Shown: positions 9,102 to 16,657, numbered from the stretch's first letter. The stretch is 58,057 nt of DNA from Candidatus Marsarchaeota archaeon (GCA_023485295.1 JAMCZQ010000007.1:90335-148391), one strand, 5' to 3'. Notes: generated from the sequence alone by a model not told the origin. Made by a program: numbers and translations.

Positions 9102-10106
9102 TTATTCTACGTATATCCCGCAAGCCCCTCCAACGTGCTCCGCAGATATGTAGCCTGAATAGAGCATGCTTTGGTTCAGCCCGCTAAAAACACCTGAAAG
9201 TGTGGAGTTTATTATGGATTCCGAAGTGCTGTTTATGTATACCGTAAGTGCGGTGCCGGTCGCTATTGCACTTTTGCCCTTTGTAGTGTACACTGCACTA
9301 TAAAGCGCGCCGCTTATGTCCTCAAGCTTCAATGACATGTTGTAAGGCACAAGCACGCTCATGTTTTGATACGTAAACTGACCTGCCGGAGGATATCCGT
9401 AATACCTGCTATATGTGCTGTTGTAAAGGTTCGGCGTGCAATTCACCGAATTTGCGTACAGCTTTGAGTAATTGTCCATCAGTGAGTAAAACGCGTCCTT
9501 TTCCAGCGCAGCCAGCGCCTTTTCGTAGTTGTTCTGCTGCACTATTGTGGTGGTCGTAATGCTGCTGCTTACAGGTATGGTGGAAGTCGTATTGATATGC
9601 ACCTTTGTTAGGTTCGTTGCCTTTGGCGTGCTCAGGTTGCCGGAAAATGCATTAACATACCTTATGGATGACGAATCTGGTGCTATGGCCAGGCTTGTGT
9701 CTATGCTTACAAAATGCACCTCTGCAGAGCCGTTGTGCACGCCTTCAAGCTGCATGCCTACGTTGGAGTACGCAGAGTCGTAGTTCACATGCGTCAGCGC
9801 GCCGCTGCTTATTGCTACGTTGAGCAGCGGGTTCGCAAGCACAGGTTTCATAGCTATGTAAACGTATGCAGAATCGTTAGATTTCGGAACTGCATACGCG
9901 ACATATTCATTGCCGCCCATTACAAAGGCTGTGCCTGATGCGCCTAATGTCAGGTTTCCCCCGTTGCCTATGTTCTGGACTGAATTAGCAAGCGAAAGCG
10001 CAACGGCTGCCGCAATTATAACTACAACTGCTATCACCAGTATCAGAAGCCACGGCACTTTTAAGTGGCCGGTTCCGTGCCTGTGCTTGGGTGCTTTAGT
10101 CGCCAT
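9102..10106 (-). CDS. Membrane-anchored surface protein between kinase and regulator genes
   Basis: A 334-residue protein of unknown family. A basic N-terminus (M-A-T-K-A-P-K-H-R-H) precedes a single transmembrane segment (about 18-40). The rest is an extracytoplasmic domain rich in Asn, Ser, Thr and Tyr with many N-x-S/T sequons. A Thr-rich linker lies near residue 180, and two Cys in the C-terminal part could form a disulfide. It lies between the two-component genes on the opposite strand, its stop only 4 bp from the kinase stop. The start at 10106 avoids a non-family-like leader of 20 residues. Confidence 0.7.
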   Translation of the reverse strand: MATKAPKHRHGTGHLKVPWLLILVIAVVVIIAAAVALSLANSVQNIGNGGNLTLGASGTAFVMGGNEYVAYAVPKSNDSAYVYIAMKPVLANPLLNVAISSGALTHVNYDSAYSNVGMQLEGVHNGSAEVHFVSIDTSLAIAPDSSSIRYVNAFSGNLSTPKATNLTKVHINTTSTIPVSSSITTTTIVQQNNYEKALAALEKDAFYSLMDNYSKLYANSVNCTPNLYNSTYSRYYGYPPAGQFTYQNMSVLVPYNMSLKLEDISGALYSAVYTTKGKSAIATGTALTVYINSTSESIINSTLSGVFSGLNQSMLYSGYISAEHVGGACGIYVE

Positions 10107-10206
10107 TATATATCCTTCACCAAAAAAGCTTATAAGCCTTACTCGGTACTGGCATTCATGGAGCACAGCAACTTATAATACTTTTTGTTGAATATCTAAT
10201 TAGGTG

Positions 10207-10211
10207 ACCAT
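10207..10211 (+). promoter_or_regulatory. Shine-Dalgarno site of the response-regulator gene
   Basis: A GGTGA-type core (approximately 10204-10208) lies a few bases before the ATG at 10212. It matches the anti-SD of archaeal 16S rRNA and fixes the start. Most other genes here have no such motif and appear leaderless. Confidence 0.5.
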
Positions 10212-11420
10212 ATGGTTGATTTCACTGGTTTTGCTAACGAGCTATACGTTATATTGAACGAAAGGCAGCAGGTCTCATACAGCGAGCTCAAGGACATGGC
10301 GTTCAGCAGAGGGATTTCGCTCGACACCCTAAAGGGCTCATTAGAGCAGCTTGAAAATGCAAAGGCGATAGCTTCGAGAAGCCGAGGCGGCATACTCACA
10401 TATTACATATTGCAGGAGCCAAACTCTTTGCGTAAGGTCCTGATAGTTGAGGATGACAAGAACATAAACAAGCTCATGGCAATTTCAATAGGCAAGGGCT
10501 TTGAGATAAACCAGATATACGACGGCGGAGAGGCCATAGACTTCGTAAAGCGCAACAGGCCCGACCTTGTGATATTGGACATAATGCTCCCGAACAAGGA
10601 CGGCCTGGACATATGCCAGACGATAAAGAGCGACCCATCGGTAAGCAATACAGTAGTTATACTGGTAAGCGCAATGGACCCAACGAGCAACAGGTTCACA
10701 GGTATAAAGAATGGTGCCGACTACTACATAAAGAAGCCATTCGACCCGATCGAGCTTAGGAGCCTTGTAACCCTTTTCCTGCGCAAAAAGGGCAAGCGCT
10801 TTGATCCGCTAATAGATTTGCCTGACGAGGACAGGATATCCGCGGAGATAGAGCATTCGCTAAAGGAGGGCGAGCATTACGTAATAGGCACCATAAGGAT
10901 AGATAGCCTCGGCACTTATGCTAAGAGGTTCGGAGGGAACTCCGGCGTGGTAATACTCAGGCTGATATCGCAGCTGCTCCAGGACATAATAAAAGGGAAG
11001 GCAGAAAGCGTATTCGTAGGCTTCCTGAACAGCGACGAGTTCGTCATAGCAGGAATGGAAAGCGACGTCGCTGCTGCAGTCAAGAACATCCAGCAAGAAT
11101 TCAATGCGGTTTTGCCTTTCATAGTCCAAGACGAAGGCTACAGGAAACCAGACCTTGACCTGGAAAGCCTTTTTGAATCCAAGGAGGTCCCGAAGCTCTC
11201 GCTAGTTTACACTCCAATAGAAAAGGAGAAGCTGAAAGAGCGCAGGAACGAAATACTCGAGAACAAGGCTGCATCAGGAGTTTCTGAAATAGGCTCGTAC
11301 ACGTATGAGGAGCTGCAAAAGCTTTTCGGAAGGGAGGACCTCGACATTATAATAACCAGGGATTCTAACGGGGTCAAGCTTCAGGTGGGAAAGAATGCGG
11401 ATGGCAGCAAAATCCAGTAG
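10212..11420 (+). CDS. Response regulator: wHTH - REC - degenerate GGDEF-like
   Basis: A 402-residue protein with three parts. Residues 1-70 look like a winged helix. Residues 74-190 are a receiver domain with acidic pocket V-E-D-D, phospho-acceptor D123 (in V-I-L-D-I-M-L-P) and the late Lys in Y-I-K-K-P-F-D. Residues about 210-330 read like a GGDEF fold (I-R-I-D-S-L-G-T-Y-A-K-R-F-G, then F-L-N-S-D-E-F-V-I-A). The signature GG(D/E)EF is replaced by N-S-D-E-F at 273-277, so cyclase activity is unlikely. The C-terminal 70 residues are unassigned. It probably pairs with the kinase at 6884. The gene overlaps the next one by 26 bp, implying coupled expression. Confidence 0.85.
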   Translation: MVDFTGFANELYVILNERQQVSYSELKDMAFSRGISLDTLKGSLEQLENAKAIASRSRGGILTYYILQEPNSLRKVLIVEDDKNINKLMAISIGKGFEINQIYDGGEAIDFVKRNRPDLVILDIMLPNKDGLDICQTIKSDPSVSNTVVILVSAMDPTSNRFTGIKNGADYYIKKPFDPIELRSLVTLFLRKKGKRFDPLIDLPDEDRISAEIEHSLKEGEHYVIGTIRIDSLGTYAKRFGGNSGVVILRLISQLLQDIIKGKAESVFVGFLNSDEFVIAGMESDVAAAVKNIQQEFNAVLPFIVQDEGYRKPDLDLESLFESKEVPKLSLVYTPIEKEKLKERRNEILENKAASGVSEIGSYTYEELQKLFGREDLDIIITRDSNGVKLQVGKNADGSKIQ

Positions 11421-11970
11421 GTTGCATCAGGGCCGCGCCCAGATGTCGCTTGACTTTCTGGTCTCTTACGGGGTTGCGCTGATCATAATAGCAACGGCCC
11501 TTTACATAGTGTTTACAAGCGGGATATTCAACCCAGCAATACTGCCTGACAACTGCGTTCCAGCGCCATCTTTCGTATGCGATTCGTACGGCATAAACAC
11601 AACCGGCGTATTGTTCATAAAGCTATCGCAGGCTACAGGAGGAGAGATAAACGTTACAGGTTTGGCATGCTCCACGCAGCTCAACACCACAAACGAGAAC
11701 AAGCCTGCCACCGGCAACATAAAGGTCCTTGGATATTCAGGTTTTCCTGCAAGTTACCCGGCAAACGGCATAAACCCTTCCGGCACCCTGATTTACAGCG
11801 ACGGCTATGCGGTAATAGAAGCCTATTGCTACGGCCCGAAAGGCACCATAGATACTGGTTCGCTGGGATCAGGCTTTACTGGGTATATATTCATAAATTA
11901 CTCAACAATAGGCCTCCCGGGCCAGCATACAATCATAAAGCTTGCATCTATCACTACCAAATATACATAA
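11395..11970 (+). CDS. Type IV pilin-like surface protein
   Basis: A 191-residue protein. The N-terminus has a short basic leader ending G-R-A-Q-M, followed by a hydrophobic helix S-L-D-F-L-V-S-Y-G-V-A-L-I-I-I-A. This is the class III (prepilin peptidase) signal layout seen in archaeal pilins and archaellins, with an acidic residue shortly after the probable cleavage site. The exported part is Gly/Asn/Thr-rich with four Cys and several sequons. The leader has two ATGs (11395 and 11401), both inside the 3' end of the response-regulator gene. This gene starts a surface operon with the next two genes. Confidence 0.7.
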   Translation: MRMAAKSSRLHQGRAQMSLDFLVSYGVALIIIATALYIVFTSGIFNPAILPDNCVPAPSFVCDSYGINTTGVLFIKLSQATGGEINVTGLACSTQLNTTNENKPATGNIKVLGYSGFPASYPANGINPSGTLIYSDGYAVIEAYCYGPKGTIDTGSLGSGFTGYIFINYSTIGLPGQHTIIKLASITTKYT

Positions 11971-12003
11971 TAATTTTGTTTTCCAATTAAAAACGTGCAT
12001 AAA

Positions 12004-12831
12004 ATGAAATTTGCCTTCATAATGCTGTTTGCGTTGCTTTCAGGCCTCGTATTCGCTGGCAGCGTGCCATACGTCAACATAACAGAGCCTTATAACACGA
12101 CCATACTGCAGAACGGCAGCCTTTACCTTGGCAAGGTCGGCCCGGGCCAGACCTTTGTAGTGACAATATCCGCATTAACGCAAAACTATTCCGGGGCTGT
12201 GCTGACCCGGGGTTGGAACCAACTGAAGGTCACAGGGTATCCGCAGGGCTGGCTTGTGCAGAACTCAGGCCTTTATACTGCATACCTGTCTGTCGAGGTG
12301 TCCGCAGCGCCTAATGCAAGCAACGGTACATACGAACTGCATTTTAGCGCTATAAACAACGGCAATTATTCTAAAATTGGCGCCATAAACTTCATCGGAT
12401 ACATAAACGTGACGCCAAGCGTTTTCAAAATGAATGTCACGCCGTCAAGCATCTCCGGCAGCCCTGGGGAGCCCACCGAGATAAGCGTAACAATAAACAA
12501 TACCGGCGTATCCGACAGCCCGTTCATAATAAACGTCAGCGGGCTGCCTGCAGAGAAGCTCAGCCCGGAAACAGTCATAGCGCTGCACCACACAGTTGGC
12601 ACATTCAAGTACAGCATTTCAGAGGATACTCCAGGCATATACTCACCAGTGGTAAGCGTGCATTCGCTTGAAAGCGCATTGGTAAAATCCTCAAAGACCT
12701 TACGATACACCGTCAGGCCATCGCTGCTTAATGACTATTATGCGCTTGGGCAGGGATCTCCAATATTCCCTGTTCTCTATGAGCCGGCATACGTGCTTAT
12801 GTACCTAATAAGCTTGTTGTCCAAGATATAA
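12004..12831 (+). CDS. Secreted beta-sandwich protein with C-terminal anchor
   Basis: A 275-residue protein. It starts with a classical signal peptide (M-K-F-A-F-I-M-L-F-A-L-L-S-G-L-V-F-A-G). Residues about 20-135 form one beta-rich domain. Residues about 140-230 resemble a CARDB/NEW3-type Ig-like domain (S-P-G-E-P-T-E-I-S-V-T-I-N-N-T-G). A hydrophobic C-terminal stretch (Y-V-L-M-Y-L-I-S-L-L) may anchor it. Many N-x-S/T sequons point to glycosylation. It follows the pilin-like gene by 33 bp and is probably co-transcribed; it could be a pilus accessory or surface adhesin. Confidence 0.65.
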   Translation: MKFAFIMLFALLSGLVFAGSVPYVNITEPYNTTILQNGSLYLGKVGPGQTFVVTISALTQNYSGAVLTRGWNQLKVTGYPQGWLVQNSGLYTAYLSVEVSAAPNASNGTYELHFSAINNGNYSKIGAINFIGYINVTPSVFKMNVTPSSISGSPGEPTEISVTINNTGVSDSPFIINVSGLPAEKLSPETVIALHHTVGTFKYSISEDTPGIYSPVVSVHSLESALVKSSKTLRYTVRPSLLNDYYALGQGSPIFPVLYEPAYVLMYLISLLSKI

Positions 12832-12844
12832 CCAGGTCGATTTT

Positions 12845-13516
12845 TTGGCAAAAGAAAAAAAACCAAAAAAGATAAGGATAAGGCTTGTAAAGCTCAGGTC
12901 GGAGCTTGACTTGGGCAGGCTGGGATGCAGCTTTTCCCAAGAGCAAAAATACATGTTCGCAGCTGTGAAAAACGGCGCAAAAATACTTTTCATAGCAGGG
13001 GAGAATATCGCCGAAACAAGGCTGGCATATTATGTCGAAACAGAAAGGCTGGACAGCTACGCAGTATATTCCACAAGCTCAGGCACAGAGTCATTTAGGA
13101 TTTCAGGGCTCATAAGCGAGCAGGCGCATCCTAGCGTTTGCAGGTTTCCCATAATGCAGATAGATTATAATGCATTCATTGAAAAAGAACTGAAACCTGG
13201 CGATATATACTACGTCCGTGCTGAGGACTACAGGGACATAATCCGCATAGTGGTGAGCAACAGCCTGAATTCCGAATCGCTAGGAATGGTCTATTCTTTC
13301 GTGAAGGGCGACAAGGTAATCATCGGCTCGTTAGAGATAATAGCCGACGACAAAAAGGTCTTCGTTTACGCATATGCAGACATAGAGCCCGGGCATGCGT
13401 TCTTCAGCTACGATTACTCGAACGGAAGCATAAATGCCACTGACGCGTTTTCGGAGAATTCTTATATATATGTGCGCATAATTAACCTTGCCGAAGGGTT
13501 CCCACTTTTCAAATAG
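12845..13516 (+). CDS. Unknown cytoplasmic protein at the end of the pilin operon
   Basis: A 223-residue protein that I cannot assign. The reading frame starts at a TTG (M-A-K-E-K-K-P-K-K-I-R) 13 bp after the previous stop; no ATG is available until much later. The N-terminus is strongly basic, and the rest is a mixed alpha/beta sequence without membrane segment, signal peptide or obvious catalytic motif. Position suggests a role with the pilin-like and secreted proteins upstream, but this is only context. The tRNA-Asn gene begins 8 bp after its stop. Confidence 0.6.
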   Translation: MAKEKKPKKIRIRLVKLRSELDLGRLGCSFSQEQKYMFAAVKNGAKILFIAGENIAETRLAYYVETERLDSYAVYSTSSGTESFRISGLISEQAHPSVCRFPIMQIDYNAFIEKELKPGDIYYVRAEDYRDIIRIVVSNSLNSESLGMVYSFVKGDKVIIGSLEIIADDKKVFVYAYADIEPGHAFFSYDYSNGSINATDAFSENSYIYVRIINLAEGFPLFK

Positions 13517-13524
13517 ATAAAAAT

Positions 13525-13596
13525 GCCCGAGTAGCTCAATGGTAGAGCGACTGGCTGTTAACCAGTAGGTTGCAGGTCCGATTCCCGCCTCGGGCG
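13525..13596 (+). tRNA. tRNA-Asn (GTT), with unusual T-arm
   Basis: The acceptor stem GCCCGAG/CTCGGGC, D-stem GCTC/GAGC and anticodon stem ACTGG/CCAGT with loop CTGTTAA (anticodon GTT) are all good. The discriminator is G and no CCA is encoded. Two oddities lie in the T-arm: stem GCAGG/CCCGC has an A-C mismatch in the middle, and the loop reads TCCGATT, with C where U55 (pseudouridine 55) is nearly universal. The gene is otherwise intact, so it may be functional with an altered T-arm, or a decaying copy. Confidence 0.85.
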
Positions 13597-13620
13597 ATTT
13601 TATTCAACGAATTTGCTAAA

Positions 13621-13635
13621 TTGCCCTGATGGCAA
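13621..13635. repeat. Short hairpin TTGCC-CTGAT-GGCAA
   Basis: A perfect 5-bp stem with a 5-nt loop, 25 bp after tRNA-Asn. It could help end transcription or process the tRNA transcript. A similar hairpin, CTGCC-CTAT-GGCAG, is found at 16156-16169. Confidence 0.4.
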
Positions 13636-13649
13636 GTAAAAACAAATAA

Positions 13650-13788
13650 GAGAACCGATGTGGAGCAGCAGTGACCACGGGCGTCTGTAGCATAACAGCT
13701 ATTGGAAAAATATGTAGTGAGATATTTCAGGGCTGTGTCGATACGGCTTATTTGCCGGCGTAATGCCGAACGCCATCCAATGATTCTC
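13650..13788 (+). ncRNA. Possible structured RNA downstream of tRNA-Asn
   Basis: This 139-bp stretch has no credible gene but folds on paper. An outer stem GAGAA/TTCTC closes the ends and a second stem GATG-G/CCATC nests inside it. Further local stems are CTGT/ACAG, AAATAT/ATATTT and CGGC/GCCG. I see none of the hallmark sequences of SRP RNA, RNase P RNA or 5S rRNA, and no clear C and D boxes. The strand is assumed from the preceding tRNA. Some stems compete (GTGG/CCAC), so the fold is tentative. Confidence 0.25.
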
Positions 13789-13815
13789 GCTTCATGAGCA
13801 CGAAAGTTAAAACGC

Positions 13816-14706
13816 TTATGTATTAAATCTGGAGCCGTAGAGCGATTCGGAGACGTTTCCAAATATCAGCGCGTATGTCCTATTCGCAGGATCTACAAAA
13901 CTGCCAGATTTTGAGAAGTCATAGCTACATCTGCTATTGAACGTGCATCCAAAAACTGCAAAGAATGCAGGTGGCCTTGCGGCTGCCGTCCATCCTGCAT
14001 GGTACCAAATCGCAGCATTATAAACAATGCCATTATAAGCAGTGTACGAGACCTGTTTGCTCTTTTCCACAACGCCGGAATCGTAATACTGCTCTGTCAT
14101 GAGGCCTGTGAATTCGCCGGACTTGTCAGACGTTCCGTTATTAATGCCGTTTCTGTACGGCCCGCCTACAAAATAGGTTGCGTTATAAGCTGGGTAGCTT
14201 ATGCTCTTTTCGAAACTTGTATTCCAGTCATACACCGACATCACTACGTTGCCGCCTGAAAAATACATCTTAAGCAATACTATATTGCCGCTTGAAATGT
14301 TTATGCTGTTCAGTACTACTCCGTTTGGATTCATCGAGCTTGCATTGGGATAAAATACTTCTGACATGATCTTAAAGCCATTGCCGTGAGAATTGGCGTG
14401 CAAGGGCCAATTGTAGCTGATGCCAAACTGGTACCAATACCCAGTATTGGAAAGTCCATTCAAAAGATATCCCTGCCCTATTCCATAAATGTTGCTCTGG
14501 TTCAGCGGTGTAACATTGTATTCCAATGCACTAAGATTTCCGGCTAGGGTCAAGCCCTGCTGCGTGTCAAACCTTGGCAAATCGTGGTCCACTGCAAGCC
14601 TGCCCCCAACAAGCAGCATGACTAATATTGCCGCAATGCCTGTAAGCAGAATGATGGTTGATGCTCTTGCATTCGCTACAGGCTTCAAGTTCCTTGCTGC
14701 TTTCAT
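13816..14706 (-). CDS. Membrane-anchored extracytoplasmic beta-rich protein, unknown
   Basis: A 296-residue protein of unknown family. A basic N-terminus is followed by a transmembrane segment (about 17-38). The exported domain is rich in Tyr, Asn, Gly and Ser with about ten N-x-S/T sequons. A passage near residue 75 (Y-G-I-G-Q-G-Y-L-L-N-G) and several Trp/Tyr pairs suggest a beta-sandwich, possibly carbohydrate-binding, but no family can be named. Two Cys late in the sequence (F-G-C-T-F and R-C-S-Y) could form a disulfide. It is monocistronic or co-transcribed with the upstream gene on the same strand. Confidence 0.65.
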   Translation of the reverse strand: MKAARNLKPVANARASTIILLTGIAAILVMLLVGGRLAVDHDLPRFDTQQGLTLAGNLSALEYNVTPLNQSNIYGIGQGYLLNGLSNTGYWYQFGISYNWPLHANSHGNGFKIMSEVFYPNASSMNPNGVVLNSINISSGNIVLLKMYFSGGNVVMSVYDWNTSFEKSISYPAYNATYFVGGPYRNGINNGTSDKSGEFTGLMTEQYYDSGVVEKSKQVSYTAYNGIVYNAAIWYHAGWTAAARPPAFFAVFGCTFNSRCSYDFSKSGSFVDPANRTYALIFGNVSESLYGSRFNT

Positions 14707-14798
14707 GCAATTACACTTACAGTTACATAAACATATTAGTAATTTAAAAACGATGACACATCAGTGCAATGCCTTGGTAGACATGCTTCCATCAGAAC

Positions 14799-15326
14799 CT
14801 AGCTATTAATCGCCTTTGCCTGCAGGCTTCTGTACATCTTGTATATGTGCCTTGCCTCTCCGAGCAGCATCCCTGCACTGAATGCTAGAAGAAAGTCTAC
14901 AATCATGTACCAGAAATATGTGCTGGCTGGATTTGCATATATGGAAAAATCTACAACGGCATTTGCAGCAGGCAGAGGAAATGCTATCTCTATAAGCAAG
15001 CGCAATATGAAGGCGCCAATCCATATGAAGAACACCTCATTGGAACCTTTGGAGCGTATAATGCCGTCCTTTTCGAACACCTTTGATTTAGAACCGAAAA
15101 ATGTGCCGACAAAATAACCAATTATTCCGAAAAGCAATGCAATGAGCAGAACATATGCGTTTGGAGTTATGGCAAGCAAAAGCAGCGTCAGTGCTGCATA
15201 TAGCACTGGCCTAGTGAATATTCTTCTAGTGTCGGCTTTCCTGCCATGTATCTGGCTGCGCGTGCGCAGCACAACGAACAGCAGTATTATGATTATTACA
15301 TAAACGTACTCATATTCGCTTGTCAT
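14799..15326 (-). CDS. Multi-pass membrane protein, CcdC-like
   Basis: A 175-residue integral membrane protein with about five hydrophobic helices (near 8-18, 45-58, 60-75, 98-118 and 135-158). The first helix is followed by R-T-R-S-Q-I-H-G-R-K, and a later loop has G-T-F-F-G-S-K-S-K-V. This layout recalls the CcdC/DUF1453 family of small membrane proteins, but the match is weak. No catalytic residues are evident. It lies 92 bp upstream of the surface protein at 13816 on the same strand. Confidence 0.6.
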   Translation of the reverse strand: MTSEYEYVYVIIIILLFVVLRTRSQIHGRKADTRRIFTRPVLYAALTLLLLAITPNAYVLLIALLFGIIGYFVGTFFGSKSKVFEKDGIIRSKGSNEVFFIWIGAFILRLLIEIAFPLPAANAVVDFSIYANPASTYFWYMIVDFLLAFSAGMLLGEARHIYKMYRSLQAKAINS

Positions 15327-15707
15327 GCATAGACCGTCAGTGAACTACCTGCCCTTACGGACGGGGCTTCTGCCACGCCCATTAGTTTGGGACTTCCCGC
15401 TCGCAGAGTTAAAATTGCTTGAAGTTATGGTGCACAATGCTTTACTGCCAATTGCAATTTGAAGCAGATGCACAATGCCATAGCGTGAGCTTAGACTGAT
15501 TTGGAAGTGCAACAATTTATTGTTTGCTGTTGCAATCAGGCAACGTGTTCCAAAATACGCAATCCTTTTGTAATTCCTCTGCCTGCCCTTTCAAAAAAGC
15601 CAAATTTATACTTTACTACATGCTTAACGCTAGCCATATTATATTGCTTTTGGCATAGGCTTAAAAATCTGAACGTCGTAAAGAACTTGACCAGAAAAGG
15701 TGTGTTT
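15327..15707. other. Gene-poor stretch with a transposon-end remnant
   Basis: This gap of about 380 bp has no supportable gene. Its left part (about 15339-15410) holds the IS605/TnpB-like motif listed separately. The middle contains two copies of TGCACAATGC (near 15430 and 15469) and an AT-rich run. The right part carries AT-rich, TATA-like sequence before the rhodanese-like gene. Confidence 0.6.
15339..15410 (+). mobile_element. Remnant of a TnpB/IS605-type right end or guide-RNA scaffold
   Basis: The sequence has the order GTGAACTACC, then a hairpin CCTGCCC-TTAC-GGACGGG (one C-A mismatch), then GGGGCTTCTGCC. The arrangement TGAACTACC - GC hairpin - GGGCTTCT is the recurrent 3' element of IS200/IS605 (IS1341-type) transposons, where it belongs to the TnpB-associated (omega/re) RNA. 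No tnpB or tnpA reading frame is present within 2 kb, and the stem is imperfect, so this looks like an orphan, decaying end. The assignment rests on recalled motif similarity. Confidence 0.45.
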
Positions 15708-16094
15708 ATGGGTGCCCAAAAGAATATGACTAAAGCGCATGTTAAAGCAAATATTGCAAAGCCTTTGTCAAACGAAGACATAAAGGAGCTCAGCCTGAAA
15801 GAGGCCTTGGAGGTTATAGAGCGCAAGAATACAAAATTCGTTTGGCTTGGCGTCGAGCCTGTAGACGTAATAAGCAAGGCAATAGAGATACCCGAAAACA
15901 AGGTACTTGCCATAACGCCTGAAGAGCTTATTTATTACGATGAGGACAAACTAAAGAGCCTAAAGGATCATGTTTTTGCAGGATACCACGACAGCACCTC
16001 AAAATTTGTGTTAAAATTCATTAAGAGCAAGTGCGGTACAGACGCCTTTTCATTAAAAGGCGGTGTCAATTCTATACTGGGAGACATACTCTGA
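15708..16094 (+). CDS. Rhodanese-fold protein lacking the catalytic Cys
   Basis: A 128-residue protein. After a basic leader (M-G-A-Q-K-N-M-T-K-A-H-V-K), the order of elements fits one rhodanese domain: K-F-V-W-L-G strand, A-I-E-I-P helix cap, a central strand H-V-F-A-G-Y-H, and the closing A-F-S-L-K-G-G-V-N-S-I that matches the L-x-G-G-x-x-x-W end of rhodaneses. The usual Cys-x4-Arg/Ser active loop is replaced by A-G-Y-H-D-S-T-S, so sulfur transfer is unlikely. The start is the ATG at 15708; a GTG two codons earlier is possible. The family call is inference. Confidence 0.5.
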   Translation: MGAQKNMTKAHVKANIAKPLSNEDIKELSLKEALEVIERKNTKFVWLGVEPVDVISKAIEIPENKVLAITPEELIYYDEDKLKSLKDHVFAGYHDSTSKFVLKFIKSKCGTDAFSLKGGVNSILGDIL

Positions 16095-16155
16095 TTGGGG
16101 CACGTCCCTGGTTTATTACACAGCGCAACAGCAGCTGCATTGAATTATTGCATAA

Positions 16156-16169
16156 CTGCCCTATGGCAG
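16156..16169. terminator. Hairpin between convergent genes
   Basis: CTGCC-CTAT-GGCAG forms a 5-bp stem between the 3' ends of two convergent genes, followed by AT-rich sequence. A bidirectional transcript end is plausible but weakly supported. Confidence 0.3.
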
Positions 16170-16245
16170 GTTAGAAATAAGTTAGGTTGGTACTGGAAAT
16201 CTCTTTTATCTTTAATTGCTTCTCCGTATGCTACTACCAAATTGC

Positions 16246-16416
16246 TTACCTATCTTTTTTGACAAGTCTGAACTCGTAGTCCCTAATCAGCATCTGGGCC
16301 GTTTCAAACTTGTCTTCTACGTCTTTAGCAAGTTCTTTGTGCTTTCCTGCGTCGAGCTTTTCAGCCAGCTTTCTGTGATGTTCTATTAATGCATCTATTC
16401 TCTCCAGATAGGTCAT
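16246..16416 (-). CDS. Small coiled-coil protein, unknown
   Basis: A 56-residue, highly charged protein, almost entirely helical, with a heptad-like pattern of Leu/Ile (M-T-Y-L-E-R-I-D-A-L-I-E-H-H). It has no Cys, Trp or membrane segment. The ATG at 16416 is preferred; a GTG four codons upstream is an alternative. Codon use resembles that of neighbouring genes, which is why I keep it, but its function is unknown. Confidence 0.45.
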   Translation of the reverse strand: MTYLERIDALIEHHRKLAEKLDAGKHKELAKDVEDKFETAQMLIRDYEFRLVKKDR

Positions 16417-16585
16417 GCTACCACGCACATACTTTTCAGCAATAAAATAAAAGGCTAACGCCTATGCTAAAGCGTTAAACCAGCATTGGCAGATTACAAC
16501 GATGATGAAACCACGGCTGAGCCCCATAAGCCAGTCGGTTACTGCAGTTTTGTTAATGCTATCAAGCTTCCTCGAAAACCTAAAT

Positions 16586-16657
16586 TGGGCCCGCGGAGAG
16601 TCGAACTCCGGTCTCAAGCGTGTAAGGCTCGCATCTTAACCGCTGGACTACGGGCCC
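16586..16657 (-). tRNA. tRNA-Val (TAC)
   Basis: On the reverse strand, the acceptor GGGCCCG/CGGGCCC, anticodon stem CGAGC/GCTTG with loop CTTACAC (anticodon TAC) and T-arm CGGAG-TTCGACT-CTCCG give a complete cloverleaf with discriminator A and no encoded CCA. The D-stem is weak (3 bp). No intron. It lies 4 bp from the 3' end of the aminotransferase gene, downstream of it on the same strand. Confidence 0.93.

Noticed and set aside
13650..13788. SRP RNA, RNase P RNA or 5S rRNA in the gap after tRNA-Asn
   Set aside because: A GGAGCAGC stretch and a TGCCGAAC stretch recall SRP and 5S motifs, but length, order and the remaining conserved parts do not fit.
13536..13862. 108-codon frame over tRNA-Asn and the gap
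   Set aside because: It runs antisense through the tRNA and has no protein-like features.
13816..14706. Thermopsin or lectin assignment for the Tyr/Asn-rich surface protein
   Set aside because: Some short motifs are reminiscent, but no catalytic or family-defining residues could be recognised, so it is left as unknown.
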